NCBI GenBank assembly: GCA_937930845.1
Contig: CALHBJ010000004.1
Location: 148,677 to 212,676, forward strand
From: an uncultured Rhizobiaceae group bacterium
GTDB taxonomy: Bacteria > Pseudomonadota > Alphaproteobacteria > Rhizobiales > Rhizobiaceae
Length of the DNA stretch: 64,000 nt
Reading direction: 5' to 3'
A program made the translations under genes and the position numbers. The notes under the pieces are model-generated. The model did not search any database and was not told the DNA's origin. It worked only from the letters and a program-made list of their open reading frames with translations. Shown here one piece after another: positions 1 to 9,008 of this stretch. Numbering within the stretch: the stretch's first letter is position 1; every line of letters starts with the position of its first letter.

Positions 1-243
1 TTTGCAGCTGACAACAACAGTGGCGTGAGGGTGCTGGGCAGCCAGTTCTTTCGCGATAGCGACAAATTTTGGATCGTTCATTGAGATGGTATGGCTTCCT
101 TTGGGAAAGCCTGTTTGCGCCCATTCGCTGGGCTCCCGCACATCAATGATTATAATGTCGCCAGCATTTTGCCCCATATGGGCATCGGCTGGCGACAGGG
201 TTGAGACGGCGGAGCCAAATCCAAGTAGTTCCAGAAGGCCCAA
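1..243 (-). CDS. Rhodanese-domain protein, C-terminus off the left edge
   Basis: The visible 81 residues form the N-terminal half of a single rhodanese domain: a beta strand IIIIDVREPSEW, then GFPKGSHTISM, then a strand ending VVVSC. That Cys sits where the rhodanese active-site loop (C-x-x-G-x-R-S) begins, so the protein is cut one residue past the presumed catalytic cysteine. The start is probably TTG at 243, with AGGGG six bases upstream overlapping the stop codon of the preceding membrane-protein gene, which implies translational coupling. Rhodaneses move sulfane sulfur through a cysteine persulfide. With the adjacent YgaP-like membrane segment this looks like YgaP split into two genes. 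Family is clear; substrate is unknown. Confidence 0.85.
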   Translation of the reverse strand, partial: MGLLELLGFGSAVSTLSPADAHMGQNAGDIIIIDVREPSEWAQTGFPKGSHTISMNDPKFVAIAKELAAQHPHATVVVSCK

Positions 244-252
244 TTCAAACCC

Positions 253-468
253 CTAAGCTTTGGGGCGTGTGCTGGCGCCAATGATGCGATAAATTGGGCA
301 AAAGCTAACAAAGCCGGTTACGATCAAAACAGCACCAATGACCATCATGACCAGCCCAAGAGTCGATGATGCAGATGCAATCGCTCCCAGGAGTGGCAGA
401 AGAATGAGAGCGGCACCGATAACGATGCGGATCAGACGATCGGCGGAACCTACGTTTGCGAAGTTCAT
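253..468 (-). CDS. YgaP-like transmembrane protein (DUF2892)
   Basis: A 71-residue protein beginning MNFANVGSADRLIRIVIG, with two hydrophobic segments (about residues 15-33 and 36-55) and a CPIYRIIG motif near the C-terminus. This is the pattern of the YgaP-like membrane domain, which in E. coli YgaP is fused to a rhodanese; here it is a separate gene just upstream of one. AGGAG lies eight bases before the ATG. It sits between a Crp/Fnr regulator and a rhodanese on the same strand, which suggests an inner-membrane anchor or partner in sulfide/sulfane sulfur handling. The function is inference from family and context. Confidence 0.85.
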   Translation of the reverse strand: MNFANVGSADRLIRIVIGAALILLPLLGAIASASSTLGLVMMVIGAVLIVTGFVSFCPIYRIIGASTRPKA

Positions 469-531
469 TTTGAATTCTCCTAGTGTGAATAGAAGAATGA
501 TTTAGCCGGTCTGCAGGTCTGCGTCCGTGAC

Positions 532-1158
532 TTAGTCACGGAAAGAGGCCCGGCTAATCAGTCCAGAACGTGAAACGACCTCAATTGTCCCTCTGGCTCT
601 GTTCACAAGTCCTTGTTTTTCCAAGCCGTTTAGTTTGCGACTGATCACTTCCCGTGCTGTTCCCAGATCATTGGCGAGTTGTTCATGGGTAATTGCAATG
701 GTCAGGGTTTCTGTTGATAGCTGCACCAGCCTTTGAGCAAGTCTGCTGTCCAGGGGTGTGAATGAAATTTCATCGATCTTTGCCATCATGGTGACGAGAC
801 GAGACGAGAACGACCGGAAAACCAATTCTCTGAATTCTTGGGAAGTGTTCAAACGCGCTTCAAATTCTGCTTTAGGAATTGCGGTTGCCACGACTTCTGT
901 TTCCGTCACGGCTTCGGCGGAATATCTTTCGTGAGACATCAGGCAGGACGTGGTTAGAACGCAGGTTTCATTCTTTCCTATCCGATAAAGCAGAACGGCT
1001 TTTCCTTCGTCGTTGGTCAAATCAACGCGGATTGAGCCTTGTTGAACAAAATAGAAATTATTGCAGGCTTCATCCGCTCTAAATACGGTGACGCCTGGGG
1101 GAAGTGTGATGGACCCAAATTCATTCAGACATGCAAACGGTGGATTGTTCTCAGCCAT
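532..1158 (-). CDS. Crp/Fnr-family transcriptional regulator
   Basis: 208 residues: an N-terminal cyclic-nucleotide-binding fold (about 10-120), a dimerisation helix, and a winged helix-turn-helix (about 152-190, ITHEQLANDLGTAREVISRK). The four-cysteine N-terminal cluster of classical FNR is missing; the cysteines are C10, C32, C66 and C72, the last two in a CVLTTSC loop of the effector domain. First gene of a three-gene unit with a DUF2892 protein and a rhodanese, so it plausibly controls that unit in response to reactive sulfur or redox state. That role is inferred. The C66/C72 pair is a reasonable candidate sensor, but nothing in the sequence proves it. Confidence 0.85.
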   Translation of the reverse strand: MAENNPPFACLNEFGSITLPPGVTVFRADEACNNFYFVQQGSIRVDLTNDEGKAVLLYRIGKNETCVLTTSCLMSHERYSAEAVTETEVVATAIPKAEFEARLNTSQEFRELVFRSFSSRLVTMMAKIDEISFTPLDSRLAQRLVQLSTETLTIAITHEQLANDLGTAREVISRKLNGLEKQGLVNRARGTIEVVSRSGLISRASFRD

Positions 1159-1503
1159 GGATCTTTTCGTTCTAAAGAGCTTTACCCTTCCTCCATATGA
1201 TCACAGTTGACCGAAGAGAGATATGCAACCCGTTTCCTAATTTGCGGTCACAATATACATCTCAATCCATCCCTTAAACAGGCAGGCCTTCTGTCGGCGG
1301 TGCGTTCGCCGTTCAGGACTTCGCGCCACAAATGAACATTACTTTGCTCGAGTTTTTGCTCGTCAGTCGGCAAAGGCGTCTTTGAATTGAAAAGACTGGT
1401 TGGGTTCACTATTGCGCGAATACTATCCCGCAAACGCGAATTGCCAGCATATTTCTGCCGATCGACGTCTGGGAATAAAACCAAGCTTCGTTTATGCGTT
1501 CGG
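1159..1503. other. Intergenic region, no supported gene
   Basis: About 345 bases between the Crp/Fnr gene and the end of maeB, both on the minus strand. It should carry the promoter of the Crp-DUF2892-rhodanese unit. Short open frames in both directions overlap the maeB 3' end and look like nothing known. A short direct repeat, TTTGCTCG twice, lies near 1341-1360. No convincing terminator hairpin with a T-run was found for maeB. Confidence 0.6.
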
Positions 1504-3783
1504 TTATGCGTATGAACCGACCGGCGTACCAGCCAGTGCCGCAATGTTTATGAGGCCGCGAACTGTGATGGATGGCGTTACGATGTGGGCGCGATTTCCC
1601 ATACCCATCAGAATTGGCCCCACTTCAACCCCGTTGACCACAGATTTGAGCGCGTTCTTCACACCACCGGCCGTTTCCGCATTGGAGAAAACCAGAGCGT
1701 TTGCGGCACCATCAAAGCGACCATTTGGCAGCATGCGTTCGCGGATTTCCGGATTGAGTGCGGCATCCACCGGCATCTCTCCTTCGTAGAGGAATGAACG
1801 CTTCTGCGCGTCTAAAAGCGCAAGCGCAGCGCGCACCCGTTCAGCTGGTTCTGTGTTCAGTGTTCCAAATTGTGAATTCGAACAGATGGCGATTTTTGGT
1901 TCTATGCCAAACCGCTTCACGTGTCGCGCTGTTGCGATGACGGTATCCACGATCTGCTGCGGCGTTGGGATTGCATTCACGTGGGTATCAGCGGCAAAGA
2001 TTGGCCCACTGTCAAGAATGAGCAAGGATAGTGCCCCTATTGGGGATAGCGCGTCGCCCTTCAGCATCTGTTCGACATAATTTAAATGCCACGAGTAATT
2101 GCCGAACGTGCCGCAAATCATGCTGTCGGCCTCACCACGATGGACCATTACACTGGCGATAACAGTCGTGTTGGTGCGCAAGACAGCTTGTGCCAATGTC
2201 GGAGAGATACCCCGTCGTTGCATCACCTCGTAGTAGGTCTGCCAATACGAGCGGTATCGGGTGTCCGCTTCGGGGTTCACGATTTCAAATCGCTGCGAGA
2301 TTTCCTGAGGAATACCAAACCGTTCGCATCTTTGCTGGATGACTGAGGGACGGCCAATCAGGATTGGTTGATCTACCGTTTCTTCCAACATCGCCATTGC
2401 GGCACGAAGCACGCGCTCGTCTTCACCCTCGGCGAACACAATGCGCCGTGTTTCTGTTTGCGCCGCCTCAAAGACAGGGCGCATAATCATGGACGAGCGG
2501 AAGACCGAAGCACTGAGCTTACTCGCATAGGCTTCCAGATCCTCAATCGGTCGTTTTGCAACACCGGATTCGATAGCGGCTTTTGCCACTGCTCCTGCAA
2601 CAACCATCACCAAACGTGGATCGAATGGCTTTGGAATAAGATAATTCGTTCCGAATTTTAGCTGTTCATCGCCGTAAACTGCAGCGGCTTCGGCGGAGGA
2701 TGTTTGTCGCGCCAGTTCAGCAATACCCTCAACACAAGCGATCTGCATTTCATCGTTGATCGTCGTCGCCCCAACGTCCAGCGCACCGCGAAAGATGAAA
2801 GGGAAGCACAAAACGTTGTTGACCTGATTGGGATAGTCGGAGCGGCCAGTTGCAACTATGGCGTCAGGGGCGGCCTCATAGACCTCTTCGGGCATGATTT
2901 CCGGCGTCGGGTTTGCAAGGGCAAACACGATCGGCTTGGAAGCCATTCGTGCCACTTGTTCCATTTTCAAAACACCGGGGCCCGATAATCCCAAGAAAAC
3001 ATCCGCATCATCAATCACGTCGTTGATCGTGCGTAAGTCGGTCTTGTGGGCGAAAGCTGCTTGTTGTTCGGTACAAGGCTCTTTGCGGCCTTCATACATG
3101 AGGCCGTGAATATCGCATAGCCAGATGTTCTCGCGCTGCACCCCAAGCTTGATGAGCATGTTCAAACAGGCGATTCCCGCAGCACCGCCGCCGGCGGATA
3201 CGATTTTGATGTCTTTGAATTGCCGGTCAGTCAAATGCAGTGCGTTTTTCAATGCCGCACCAACAACAATGGCGGTGCCGTGCTGGTCGTCGTGGAAGAC
3301 TGGAATGTTCATCCGCTCACGGCATATTTTCTCGACAATGAAACAATCGGGGGCTTTGATATCCTCCAGATTGATCGCACCAAAAGTAGGTTCCAACGCG
3401 ATGACGTGTTCGGCCAGTTTGACCGGATCGCTTTCATTCACTTCAATGTCGAAACAGTCGATGTTGGCGAACTGTTTGAACAGAACCGCTTTGCCTTCCA
3501 TGATGGGTTTAGAGGCAAGCGGCCCGATATTACCCAGCCCAAGTGCGGCTGAACCGTTGGTAATCACAGCAACCAGATTGCCACGCGCCGTGTAGCGGCT
3601 GGCGGTTTCTGGATCGGCTTTGATTTCCATGCAGGCTTCCGCAACGCCGGGTGAATAGGCCCGTGACAGGTCGCGCGGATTGGCCAGCGGTTTTATGGGC
3701 CGGATTTCAAGTTTACCGGGCTTCGGGAATTCGTGGTAGTCGAGAGCGGGGTGACGCGGCGTATCCGTTGGATGCGAACTCAT
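1504..3783 (-). CDS. maeB: NADP-dependent malic enzyme (malic enzyme-phosphotransacetylase fusion)
   Basis: 759 residues. The first about 425 are a bacterial malic enzyme (SRAYSPGVAEAC near the N-terminus, VFHDDQHGTAIV, and the nucleotide site VSAGGGAAGIACL). The rest is a phosphotransacetylase-like domain (RRIVFAEGEDERVLRAA). This is the MaeB architecture, in which the C-terminal domain is usually regulatory (acetyl-CoA binding) rather than an active PTA. It decarboxylates malate to pyruvate with NADP reduction in the cytosol. The ATG overlaps the puuD stop in an ATGA, so it is translated with a urate-degrading enzyme. With the nearby BHAC operon producing oxaloacetate from glyoxylate, a role in turning purine carbon into pyruvate and NADPH is a sensible inference. 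Confidence 0.93.
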   Translation of the reverse strand: MSSHPTDTPRHPALDYHEFPKPGKLEIRPIKPLANPRDLSRAYSPGVAEACMEIKADPETASRYTARGNLVAVITNGSAALGLGNIGPLASKPIMEGKAVLFKQFANIDCFDIEVNESDPVKLAEHVIALEPTFGAINLEDIKAPDCFIVEKICRERMNIPVFHDDQHGTAIVVGAALKNALHLTDRQFKDIKIVSAGGGAAGIACLNMLIKLGVQRENIWLCDIHGLMYEGRKEPCTEQQAAFAHKTDLRTINDVIDDADVFLGLSGPGVLKMEQVARMASKPIVFALANPTPEIMPEEVYEAAPDAIVATGRSDYPNQVNNVLCFPFIFRGALDVGATTINDEMQIACVEGIAELARQTSSAEAAAVYGDEQLKFGTNYLIPKPFDPRLVMVVAGAVAKAAIESGVAKRPIEDLEAYASKLSASVFRSSMIMRPVFEAAQTETRRIVFAEGEDERVLRAAMAMLEETVDQPILIGRPSVIQQRCERFGIPQEISQRFEIVNPEADTRYRSYWQTYYEVMQRRGISPTLAQAVLRTNTTVIASVMVHRGEADSMICGTFGNYSWHLNYVEQMLKGDALSPIGALSLLILDSGPIFAADTHVNAIPTPQQIVDTVIATARHVKRFGIEPKIAICSNSQFGTLNTEPAERVRAALALLDAQKRSFLYEGEMPVDAALNPEIRERMLPNGRFDGAANALVFSNAETAGGVKNALKSVVNGVEVGPILMGMGNRAHIVTPSITVRGLINIAALAGTPVGSYA

Positions 3784-5021
3784 TGTGAATTTCCTGAAAT
3801 GGCAGCCTCATACCATCTGACCAAGCCTTTGCGCTCGTCTTTCGTGATGCCGGAGACATTGCCGGGGGGCATGGCGTGGCTGCGCCCGGATTGAAGATAA
3901 ATTTCGCGCGCGTAACGGGCGATCTGTTCTTCGGTTTGCAGGATCACGCCATTGGGGGGGACGATCATCCCTTCCCAAGTTGGCTCTTCGGCGTGGCACA
4001 TGGCGCACCGCCCCTGAACGGTGATGCTGGCTTGTTCGAAACCGGGTGCCGCCATGAATTGCTCCGTGCGTTTGGAGACAGCAGCATTGGCTTCACTTGT
4101 GGACATCGTTGGGTTGGTCGACAGCCAAGCCATAACAACCATGAGGATTACAGTTGCAAGCCAAGTCCAGGTCGGGCCTTTTCCTGTCGAGTGCATGGTG
4201 TTGAAATAGTGGCGGATGGTGACACCCATCAAGAAAACGAGGGAAGCGATGATCCAGTTATATTCCGTCGCGAAGGCCAGCGGATAATGATTGGATAGCA
4301 TCAGGAACAGGACGGGAAGGGTGAGATAGTTATTGTGCGTCGAGCGCTGTTTGGCGATCTTGCCGTATTTGGGATCTGGCGAGCGTCCCGCTTTCAAATC
4401 GGCCACTACGATTCGCTGGTTCGGCATGATGATGAAGAAAACGTTGGCGGTCATGATGGTCGCGGTGAAAGCGCCCAGATGCAGCAGTGCAGCTCTGCCT
4501 GTGAACACTTGCGTGTAGCCCCACGCCATGGCCACCAGGAGCACGAACAGCAGCACCATTAGGCCGTTCATATTGTCGCCGATGAATTTGCTCTTGCAGA
4601 GAAAATCGTAAATCAGCCAGCCGATGGTGAGCGAACCGGCGGAAATCGCGATTGCCTGCCATACGGCAAGATCTGCCTTCGCGCGATCAATCAGATAGAG
4701 TTCTGCCCCCGCCCAATAGACAATTGCCAACAAGGCAGCGCCAGAAATCCACGTCATATAGCTTTGCCATTTGTGCCAGGTCAGATGTTCGGGCAGACGC
4801 GCCGGTGCGACGAGATATTTTGTGGTGTGATAAAAGCCGCCGCCATGAACTTCCCATTCCTCGCCAGAAGCGCCTTCGGGCATGTCGTCCGCTGGCTTGA
4901 GCATGAGATCGAGCGCGATGAAGTAAAAGCTCGCGCCAATCCAGGCCATCGCTGTAATGACGTGAAGCCAGCGCACCGCAAAGGCCAGCCAGTCCCACAT
5001 TATGGCGAAATCGTAATACAT
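3780..5021 (-). CDS. puuD: Membrane urate hydroxylase PuuD with cytochrome c domain
   Basis: 413 residues: about eight membrane helices (about 12-305) followed by a periplasmic cytochrome c domain with heme motif CAMCH at 339-343 and a late methionine (HAMPPGN) as likely axial ligand. This matches PuuD, which oxidises urate to 5-hydroxyisourate and passes electrons to the respiratory chain instead of making hydrogen peroxide. Histidine- and tryptophan-rich segments typical of the membrane part are present (GGGFYHTTKYL, THNNYLTLPVLF). It is divergent from a LysR gene and overlaps maeB by four bases. An alternative start is Met8; the first ATG is kept. The other urate-pathway enzymes follow within 4 kb. 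Confidence 0.92.
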   Translation of the reverse strand: MYYDFAIMWDWLAFAVRWLHVITAMAWIGASFYFIALDLMLKPADDMPEGASGEEWEVHGGGFYHTTKYLVAPARLPEHLTWHKWQSYMTWISGAALLAIVYWAGAELYLIDRAKADLAVWQAIAISAGSLTIGWLIYDFLCKSKFIGDNMNGLMVLLFVLLVAMAWGYTQVFTGRAALLHLGAFTATIMTANVFFIIMPNQRIVVADLKAGRSPDPKYGKIAKQRSTHNNYLTLPVLFLMLSNHYPLAFATEYNWIIASLVFLMGVTIRHYFNTMHSTGKGPTWTWLATVILMVVMAWLSTNPTMSTSEANAAVSKRTEQFMAAPGFEQASITVQGRCAMCHAEEPTWEGMIVPPNGVILQTEEQIARYAREIYLQSGRSHAMPPGNVSGITKDERKGLVRWYEAAISGNSQ

Positions 5022-5148
5022 GGTGCTCTCCCGAATTTCGCGATCCTCCCGACCGCTTTGTTATCTTTGGCAAAGCCTGTCATTTTGCTGAATGCAGATA
5101 AATCTCCAGCACTTTCAAAAATTTTCAGACAATGCTATTTTTCCTCGA
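5022..5148. promoter_or_regulatory. Divergent promoter region between puuD and its LysR regulator
   Basis: 127 bases separate the divergent starts. At 5065-5075 lies CTTTGGCAAAG, five-base inverted arms around one base, a plausible half of a LysR operator. No strong sigma-70 boxes stand out. Its use as an operator is inference from the divergent LysR layout. Confidence 0.35.
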
Positions 5149-6045
5149 ATGTCTTACGTTGCGAACATCAAAACATTCGTCAGAATTTATGACCTTGGTA
5201 GCATGTCAGCTGCAGGGCGCGACATGCGTATTTCGGCGGCGGTCGCCAGCAGCCGCATGGCCGAATTGGAAAAGCACCTTGGGGTTCGCTTGTTCAACCG
5301 CACGACGCGCAGTCTAAAGCCGACCGAACATGGTGATCTTTTTTACAAAGGTGCTACCAAGATTCTCGACGCGATTGACGAGGCCGAAGGCAGCATTGCG
5401 GACCTGACGGCGAGCCCAAAGGGGTCCGTTTTCATTGCGGCGCCTTTGGGCATTGGCAAGAAACTTATCGCCCCGCTTGTGCCGTCATTCTCACAACAAT
5501 ATCCCGATGTTAATGTGCGTTTGCGCCTGTCGGACCGTCGAATAGACATTACCAATGAAGGCCTGGACGCCGCCTTTGTTCTGGGAGAACTGCGCGATTC
5601 TGAAATGCGTGTGCGGCCCATTTTCGAATTTGAGAGGGTGTTGTGTGCAACGCCCAAATACCTCGAAAACCACGGCATGCCAAAGAATGCCGAAGATCTT
5701 CATAACCACCACTGCCTGCTGCTACGATTTCCAGGCATGGAGGAGTTCTTCTGGACCCTTCAAATCGATGGTCAGCGCAAACGATATGATCTCATCAGTC
5801 CCATGGAATCCGATGATGGCGACGTGCTAACCGGTTGGGCCATGGAAGGGTGCGGAATCGTCAACAAGACGCGCTTTGAAGTCGATGGGGCTTTGAAATC
5901 AGGGGAGTTGGTCGAGGTGTTGGCAGACACACCACCAACCGCCATTCCGTTCTCCTGCATCTTCCCTCACAAGCGACTGCAAGACCCCAAGACGCGGTTG
6001 CTGATCGACCATATGGTGGATGGGTGCAAAGCGCGTTTGGGGTGA
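5149..6045 (+). CDS. LysR-family transcriptional regulator
   Basis: 298 residues from ATG 5149; an in-frame upstream extension is possible but adds no recognisable domain. The N-terminal winged helix-turn-helix (about 1-60, GSMSAAGRDMRISAAVASSR then LGVRLFNRTTRSL) is followed by the two-lobed LysR effector domain (about 85-295). It is divergent from puuD-maeB and converges on uraH, so it is the prime candidate regulator of urate degradation, sensing a pathway intermediate. The specific ligand cannot be read from sequence. Confidence 0.9.
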   Translation: MSYVANIKTFVRIYDLGSMSAAGRDMRISAAVASSRMAELEKHLGVRLFNRTTRSLKPTEHGDLFYKGATKILDAIDEAEGSIADLTASPKGSVFIAAPLGIGKKLIAPLVPSFSQQYPDVNVRLRLSDRRIDITNEGLDAAFVLGELRDSEMRVRPIFEFERVLCATPKYLENHGMPKNAEDLHNHHCLLLRFPGMEEFFWTLQIDGQRKRYDLISPMESDDGDVLTGWAMEGCGIVNKTRFEVDGALKSGELVEVLADTPPTAIPFSCIFPHKRLQDPKTRLLIDHMVDGCKARLG

Positions 6046-6115
6046 GTGGGAGCGATGCAGAAGAAAATGTCGTTCTGGCAAAACACCCTCGAACATCAGC
6101 GATTGCCCCGGGCAC

Positions 6116-6143
6116 AAAAAAACCCGCCAGAGACGGGTTTTTT
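6116..6143. terminator. Bidirectional rho-independent terminator between LysR and uraH
   Basis: Ten-base perfect arms (six A then CCCG; CGGG then six T) around the loop CCAGAGA. The hairpin is flanked by A and T runs, so it can stop transcription from both converging genes. Confidence 0.9.
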
Positions 6144-6180
6144 CATTTATTCGTTGGACGGTGAGGGTGGCCAACAGACC

Positions 6181-6540
6181 TCAGCTCCCCCGATAGGTCG
6201 AAAAGCTGAATGGTGAGGCCAATAGGGGGACGTGGTAGTGGCTTGTTGCATCATCGATGCCGAAGCGGATGGGCACGACGTCGATGAATGGGTGAGCGCT
6301 TTCTGGTGCATGGCCTTTGAAATAGGGGCCTATGTGGAAGACCAATTCGTAGGTGCCGCATTCCAATTCACCCTTTGGAATGATCGGGCTGTTTGTGCGG
6401 CCATCGTCGTTTGTTTGCATCGACGTCATGTGGGCGCGGGTGTCGCCGTCCAGTTTATAGAGGTCAATGGCTACATTTTCAGCCGGGCAGCCTCGTGCGG
6501 TATCGAGAATATGGGTGGTGAGAAAGCCTTGGTCAGCCAT
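6181..6540 (-). CDS. uraH: 5-hydroxyisourate hydrolase
   Basis: 119 residues from ATG 6540, chosen because GGAG lies six bases upstream and because family members start just before LTTHILD. Diagnostic elements are the N-terminal LTTHILDTARGCPA, the central HIGPYF segment, HYHVPLLASPFSFSTYR and the C-terminal YRGS tetrapeptide typical of transthyretin-like HIU hydrolases. It opens 5-hydroxyisourate, the PuuD product, to OHCU in the cytosol, normally as a tetramer. It is divergent from the puuE-uraD fusion, with 153 bases between. An extended frame upstream overlaps the divergent promoter and is not part of the gene. Confidence 0.95.
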   Translation of the reverse strand: MADQGFLTTHILDTARGCPAENVAIDLYKLDGDTRAHMTSMQTNDDGRTNSPIIPKGELECGTYELVFHIGPYFKGHAPESAHPFIDVVPIRFGIDDATSHYHVPLLASPFSFSTYRGS

Positions 6541-6693
6541 GCGGGACTCCATCGCAACTTGAATTTTCTGCATGATGCGGGGGAGGGCTGTCCTCATATA
6601 GGGGGCAAATCCTGTTAGTTCTTCAAGTCGAATTTGAAAATGCTCTTGATCTTTTGGCGCTAGGTTGGTTTGCACGAACGAGGGAGAACCAGC

Positions 6694-8109
6694 GTGAACT
6701 ATCCAAGAGACATGCGCGGTTATGGAGCTGAACCACCGAAGGCCAATTGGCCTAATGGTGCGAAAATTGCTGTGCAGTTCGTCGTCAACTATGAAGAGGG
6801 TGGCGAGAACTGCGTTCTGCATGGCGATGCTGGATCGGAAGCCTTCCTTTCGGAGATCGTGGGCGCTGCTTCATGGCCTGATCAACGCCATTGGAACATG
6901 GAATCGATTTATGAATACGGCGCGCGCGCCGGCTTTTGGCGGCTCCATCGATTGTTCACCCAAAACGAAATCCCTGTCACCGTTTACGGTGTGGCAACAG
7001 CTTTGCAGCGGTCGCCTGAACAGGTTCAGGCCATGCTGGAGGCGAATTGGGAGATTGCCTCGCATGGCCTGAAATGGATCGAATATAAAGACTTCTCTCG
7101 TGAAGACGAAAAGGCGGCGCTGGTTAAGGCCGTTGCCCTGCACCAAGCTGTAACTGGAAAGCGTCCAACAGGGTGGTATCTTGGGCGGTGCAGCGAAAAT
7201 ACCGTCGATCTGGTCACAGAAGAAGGTGGTTTCGCCTATATCTCGGACGCTTATGACGATGATCTGCCCTATTGGCGTCGTCACGCGGAACGCGATCAAT
7301 TGATCATACCCTATACGCTGGATTGCAACGATATGCGGTTCGCTACGCCGCAGGGTTTCAATTCAGGCGATCAGTTTGAAACCTATTTGCGCGATACGTT
7401 CGACACGCTCTACGCCGAAGGTGAGGCGGGGGCACCAAAAATGATGAATATCGGCCTGCATTGCCGTTTGATTGGGAGACCGGGTCGGTTGGCTGCGCTG
7501 AAGCGGTTTGTCGACTATGCCAGGTCGCATGAAGATGTCTGGTTCGCGCGGCGCATCGATATTGCCGATCATTGGGCCAAAGAACATCCACCGGAAGTGG
7601 TTCGTGAACGCCCGTCGTTGATGGATGAAACAGGTTTTGTTGCCAAGTATGGTGGCGTCTTTGAACATTCGCCCTGGATTGCGCAACGTGCTCACCAGGC
7701 CGGGCTCGGCTTTGCCAATGACACGGCGGACGGGCTGCACCACGCTATGAAAATCCAATTCCGATTGGCCGATGAAGATGCCCGGCTGGCCGTTCTCAAT
7801 GCCCACCCTGATCTTGCTGGAAAGCTCGCTGCGGCCAATCGTTTGACGGCGGAATCAACAAACGAACAAGCCAGTGCAGGTCTGGATTCTCTGACCGACG
7901 AAGAACGGGCAACCTTTACCCGGCTGAACACGGCTTACGTCGAGAAGCATGGCTTCCCCTTCATCATCGCCGTGAAAGGTTTGAGCAAAGACGACATTCT
8001 CCAGGCGTTTGAAACACGTATCGACAACAGCCGCGAGGAAGAGTTTCACACAGCCTGTCGTCAGGTTGAGCGCATTGCGCTGTTGCGGCTGAAGGATTTG
8101 CTGCCATGA
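6694..8109 (+). CDS. puuE: Bifunctional allantoinase (PuuE) / OHCU decarboxylase (UraD)
   Basis: 471 residues from GTG 6694, preceded by GGGAG at a spacing of about eight; an upstream TTG is less likely. Residues 1 to about 300 are a PuuE-type metal-independent allantoinase of the polysaccharide-deacetylase fold (NYPRDMRGYG, QFVVNYEEGGE, GWYLGRCSENT, MNIGLHCRLIGRPGR). Residues about 310-471 are an OHCU decarboxylase domain with the signature HPDLAGKLA and EKHGFPFIIAVKG. One chain thus makes (S)-allantoin from OHCU and opens it to allantoate. This fusion is known in some alphaproteobacteria. The stop overlaps the allE start as ATGA. Confidence 0.94.
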   Translation: MNYPRDMRGYGAEPPKANWPNGAKIAVQFVVNYEEGGENCVLHGDAGSEAFLSEIVGAASWPDQRHWNMESIYEYGARAGFWRLHRLFTQNEIPVTVYGVATALQRSPEQVQAMLEANWEIASHGLKWIEYKDFSREDEKAALVKAVALHQAVTGKRPTGWYLGRCSENTVDLVTEEGGFAYISDAYDDDLPYWRRHAERDQLIIPYTLDCNDMRFATPQGFNSGDQFETYLRDTFDTLYAEGEAGAPKMMNIGLHCRLIGRPGRLAALKRFVDYARSHEDVWFARRIDIADHWAKEHPPEVVRERPSLMDETGFVAKYGGVFEHSPWIAQRAHQAGLGFANDTADGLHHAMKIQFRLADEDARLAVLNAHPDLAGKLAAANRLTAESTNEQASAGLDSLTDEERATFTRLNTAYVEKHGFPFIIAVKGLSKDDILQAFETRIDNSREEEFHTACRQVERIALLRLKDLLP

Positions 8110-8966
8110 ACATTCACCCTGATCATACAGCATTGGTGAAGCGCAGCTATCACACCGTGAAAGGTGGCTTGCCGCCGCAAACGGCCCGCATGGACGAACG
8201 TGCAGTATTTACGAACGCTTACGCCTTTCTGCCTGCCAATACGATGACCGATATCGTGACCAGCTATCTGCCCCATTGGGAGAAGACACGGCTATGGGTA
8301 ATTGCTCGGCCATTATCTGGTTTTGCGGAGACATTCTCGCAATACATCATGGAAGTTTTGCCGGGCGGTGGCAGTCAACGACCTGACGACGATCCGACCG
8401 CAGAGAGCGTGTTGTTCGTTGTGGGTGGAGAATTGACCCTGACAATTGATGGTGAGACCCACGCAATGGGTGAGGGTGGCTACGCTTTCTTACCGCCAGC
8501 TGAAACATGGACTGTCCAGAACGATGGCAGCACGCCAGTTCAGTTCCACTGGATTCGCAAACAATATGAAGCCGTGGATGGTGTCGAAGCTCCCAAAGTG
8601 TTTGTGGTCAACGAACGAGACATTGACCCCACGCCCATGCCGGATACAGAGGGCAAATGGGCAACCACACGCTTCGTCGACCCAACCGACATTCGCCACG
8701 ACATGCATGTCACCATCGTTACATTCCAACCTGGTGGTGTGATCCCGTTTCCTGAAACCCACGTGATGGAACACGGGCTCTACGTGCTGGAAGGCAAGGC
8801 CGCCTACAAACTCAATCAGGATTGGGTTGAGGTTGAAGCCGGTGATTTCATGTGGCTGCGTGCATTCTGCCCGCAGGCTTGTTATGCGGCGGGAGATCGT
8901 CCGTTCCGCTATCTGCTCTACAAAGACGTCAATCGCCACGCGAGGCTGGGGAATTTCGCGCGGTAG
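8106..8966 (+). CDS. allE: (S)-ureidoglycine aminohydrolase, bicupin
   Basis: 286 residues with two cupin domains (about 55-150 and 195-280). In the second, E217, H219, H223 and Q257 fit the Mn-binding set of AllE/YlbA (ETHVMEHG, then PQACY). It deaminates ureidoglycine to (S)-ureidoglycolate, downstream of allantoate hydrolysis. Translation is coupled to the puuE-uraD fusion by a four-base overlap. Neither AllC, which would supply its substrate, nor a ureidoglycolate lyase is encoded in the window. Confidence 0.92.
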   Translation: MNIHPDHTALVKRSYHTVKGGLPPQTARMDERAVFTNAYAFLPANTMTDIVTSYLPHWEKTRLWVIARPLSGFAETFSQYIMEVLPGGGSQRPDDDPTAESVLFVVGGELTLTIDGETHAMGEGGYAFLPPAETWTVQNDGSTPVQFHWIRKQYEAVDGVEAPKVFVVNERDIDPTPMPDTEGKWATTRFVDPTDIRHDMHVTIVTFQPGGVIPFPETHVMEHGLYVLEGKAAYKLNQDWVEVEAGDFMWLRAFCPQACYAAGDRPFRYLLYKDVNRHARLGNFAR

Positions 8967-9008
8967 TTTATCAACACCCCAAACAGTCTTAATCCTTGGG
9001 AGGAAAAA

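Noticed and set aside
1248..1544. 98-codon minus-strand frame after maeB
   Set aside because: Overlaps the maeB end in another frame and has scrambled composition.
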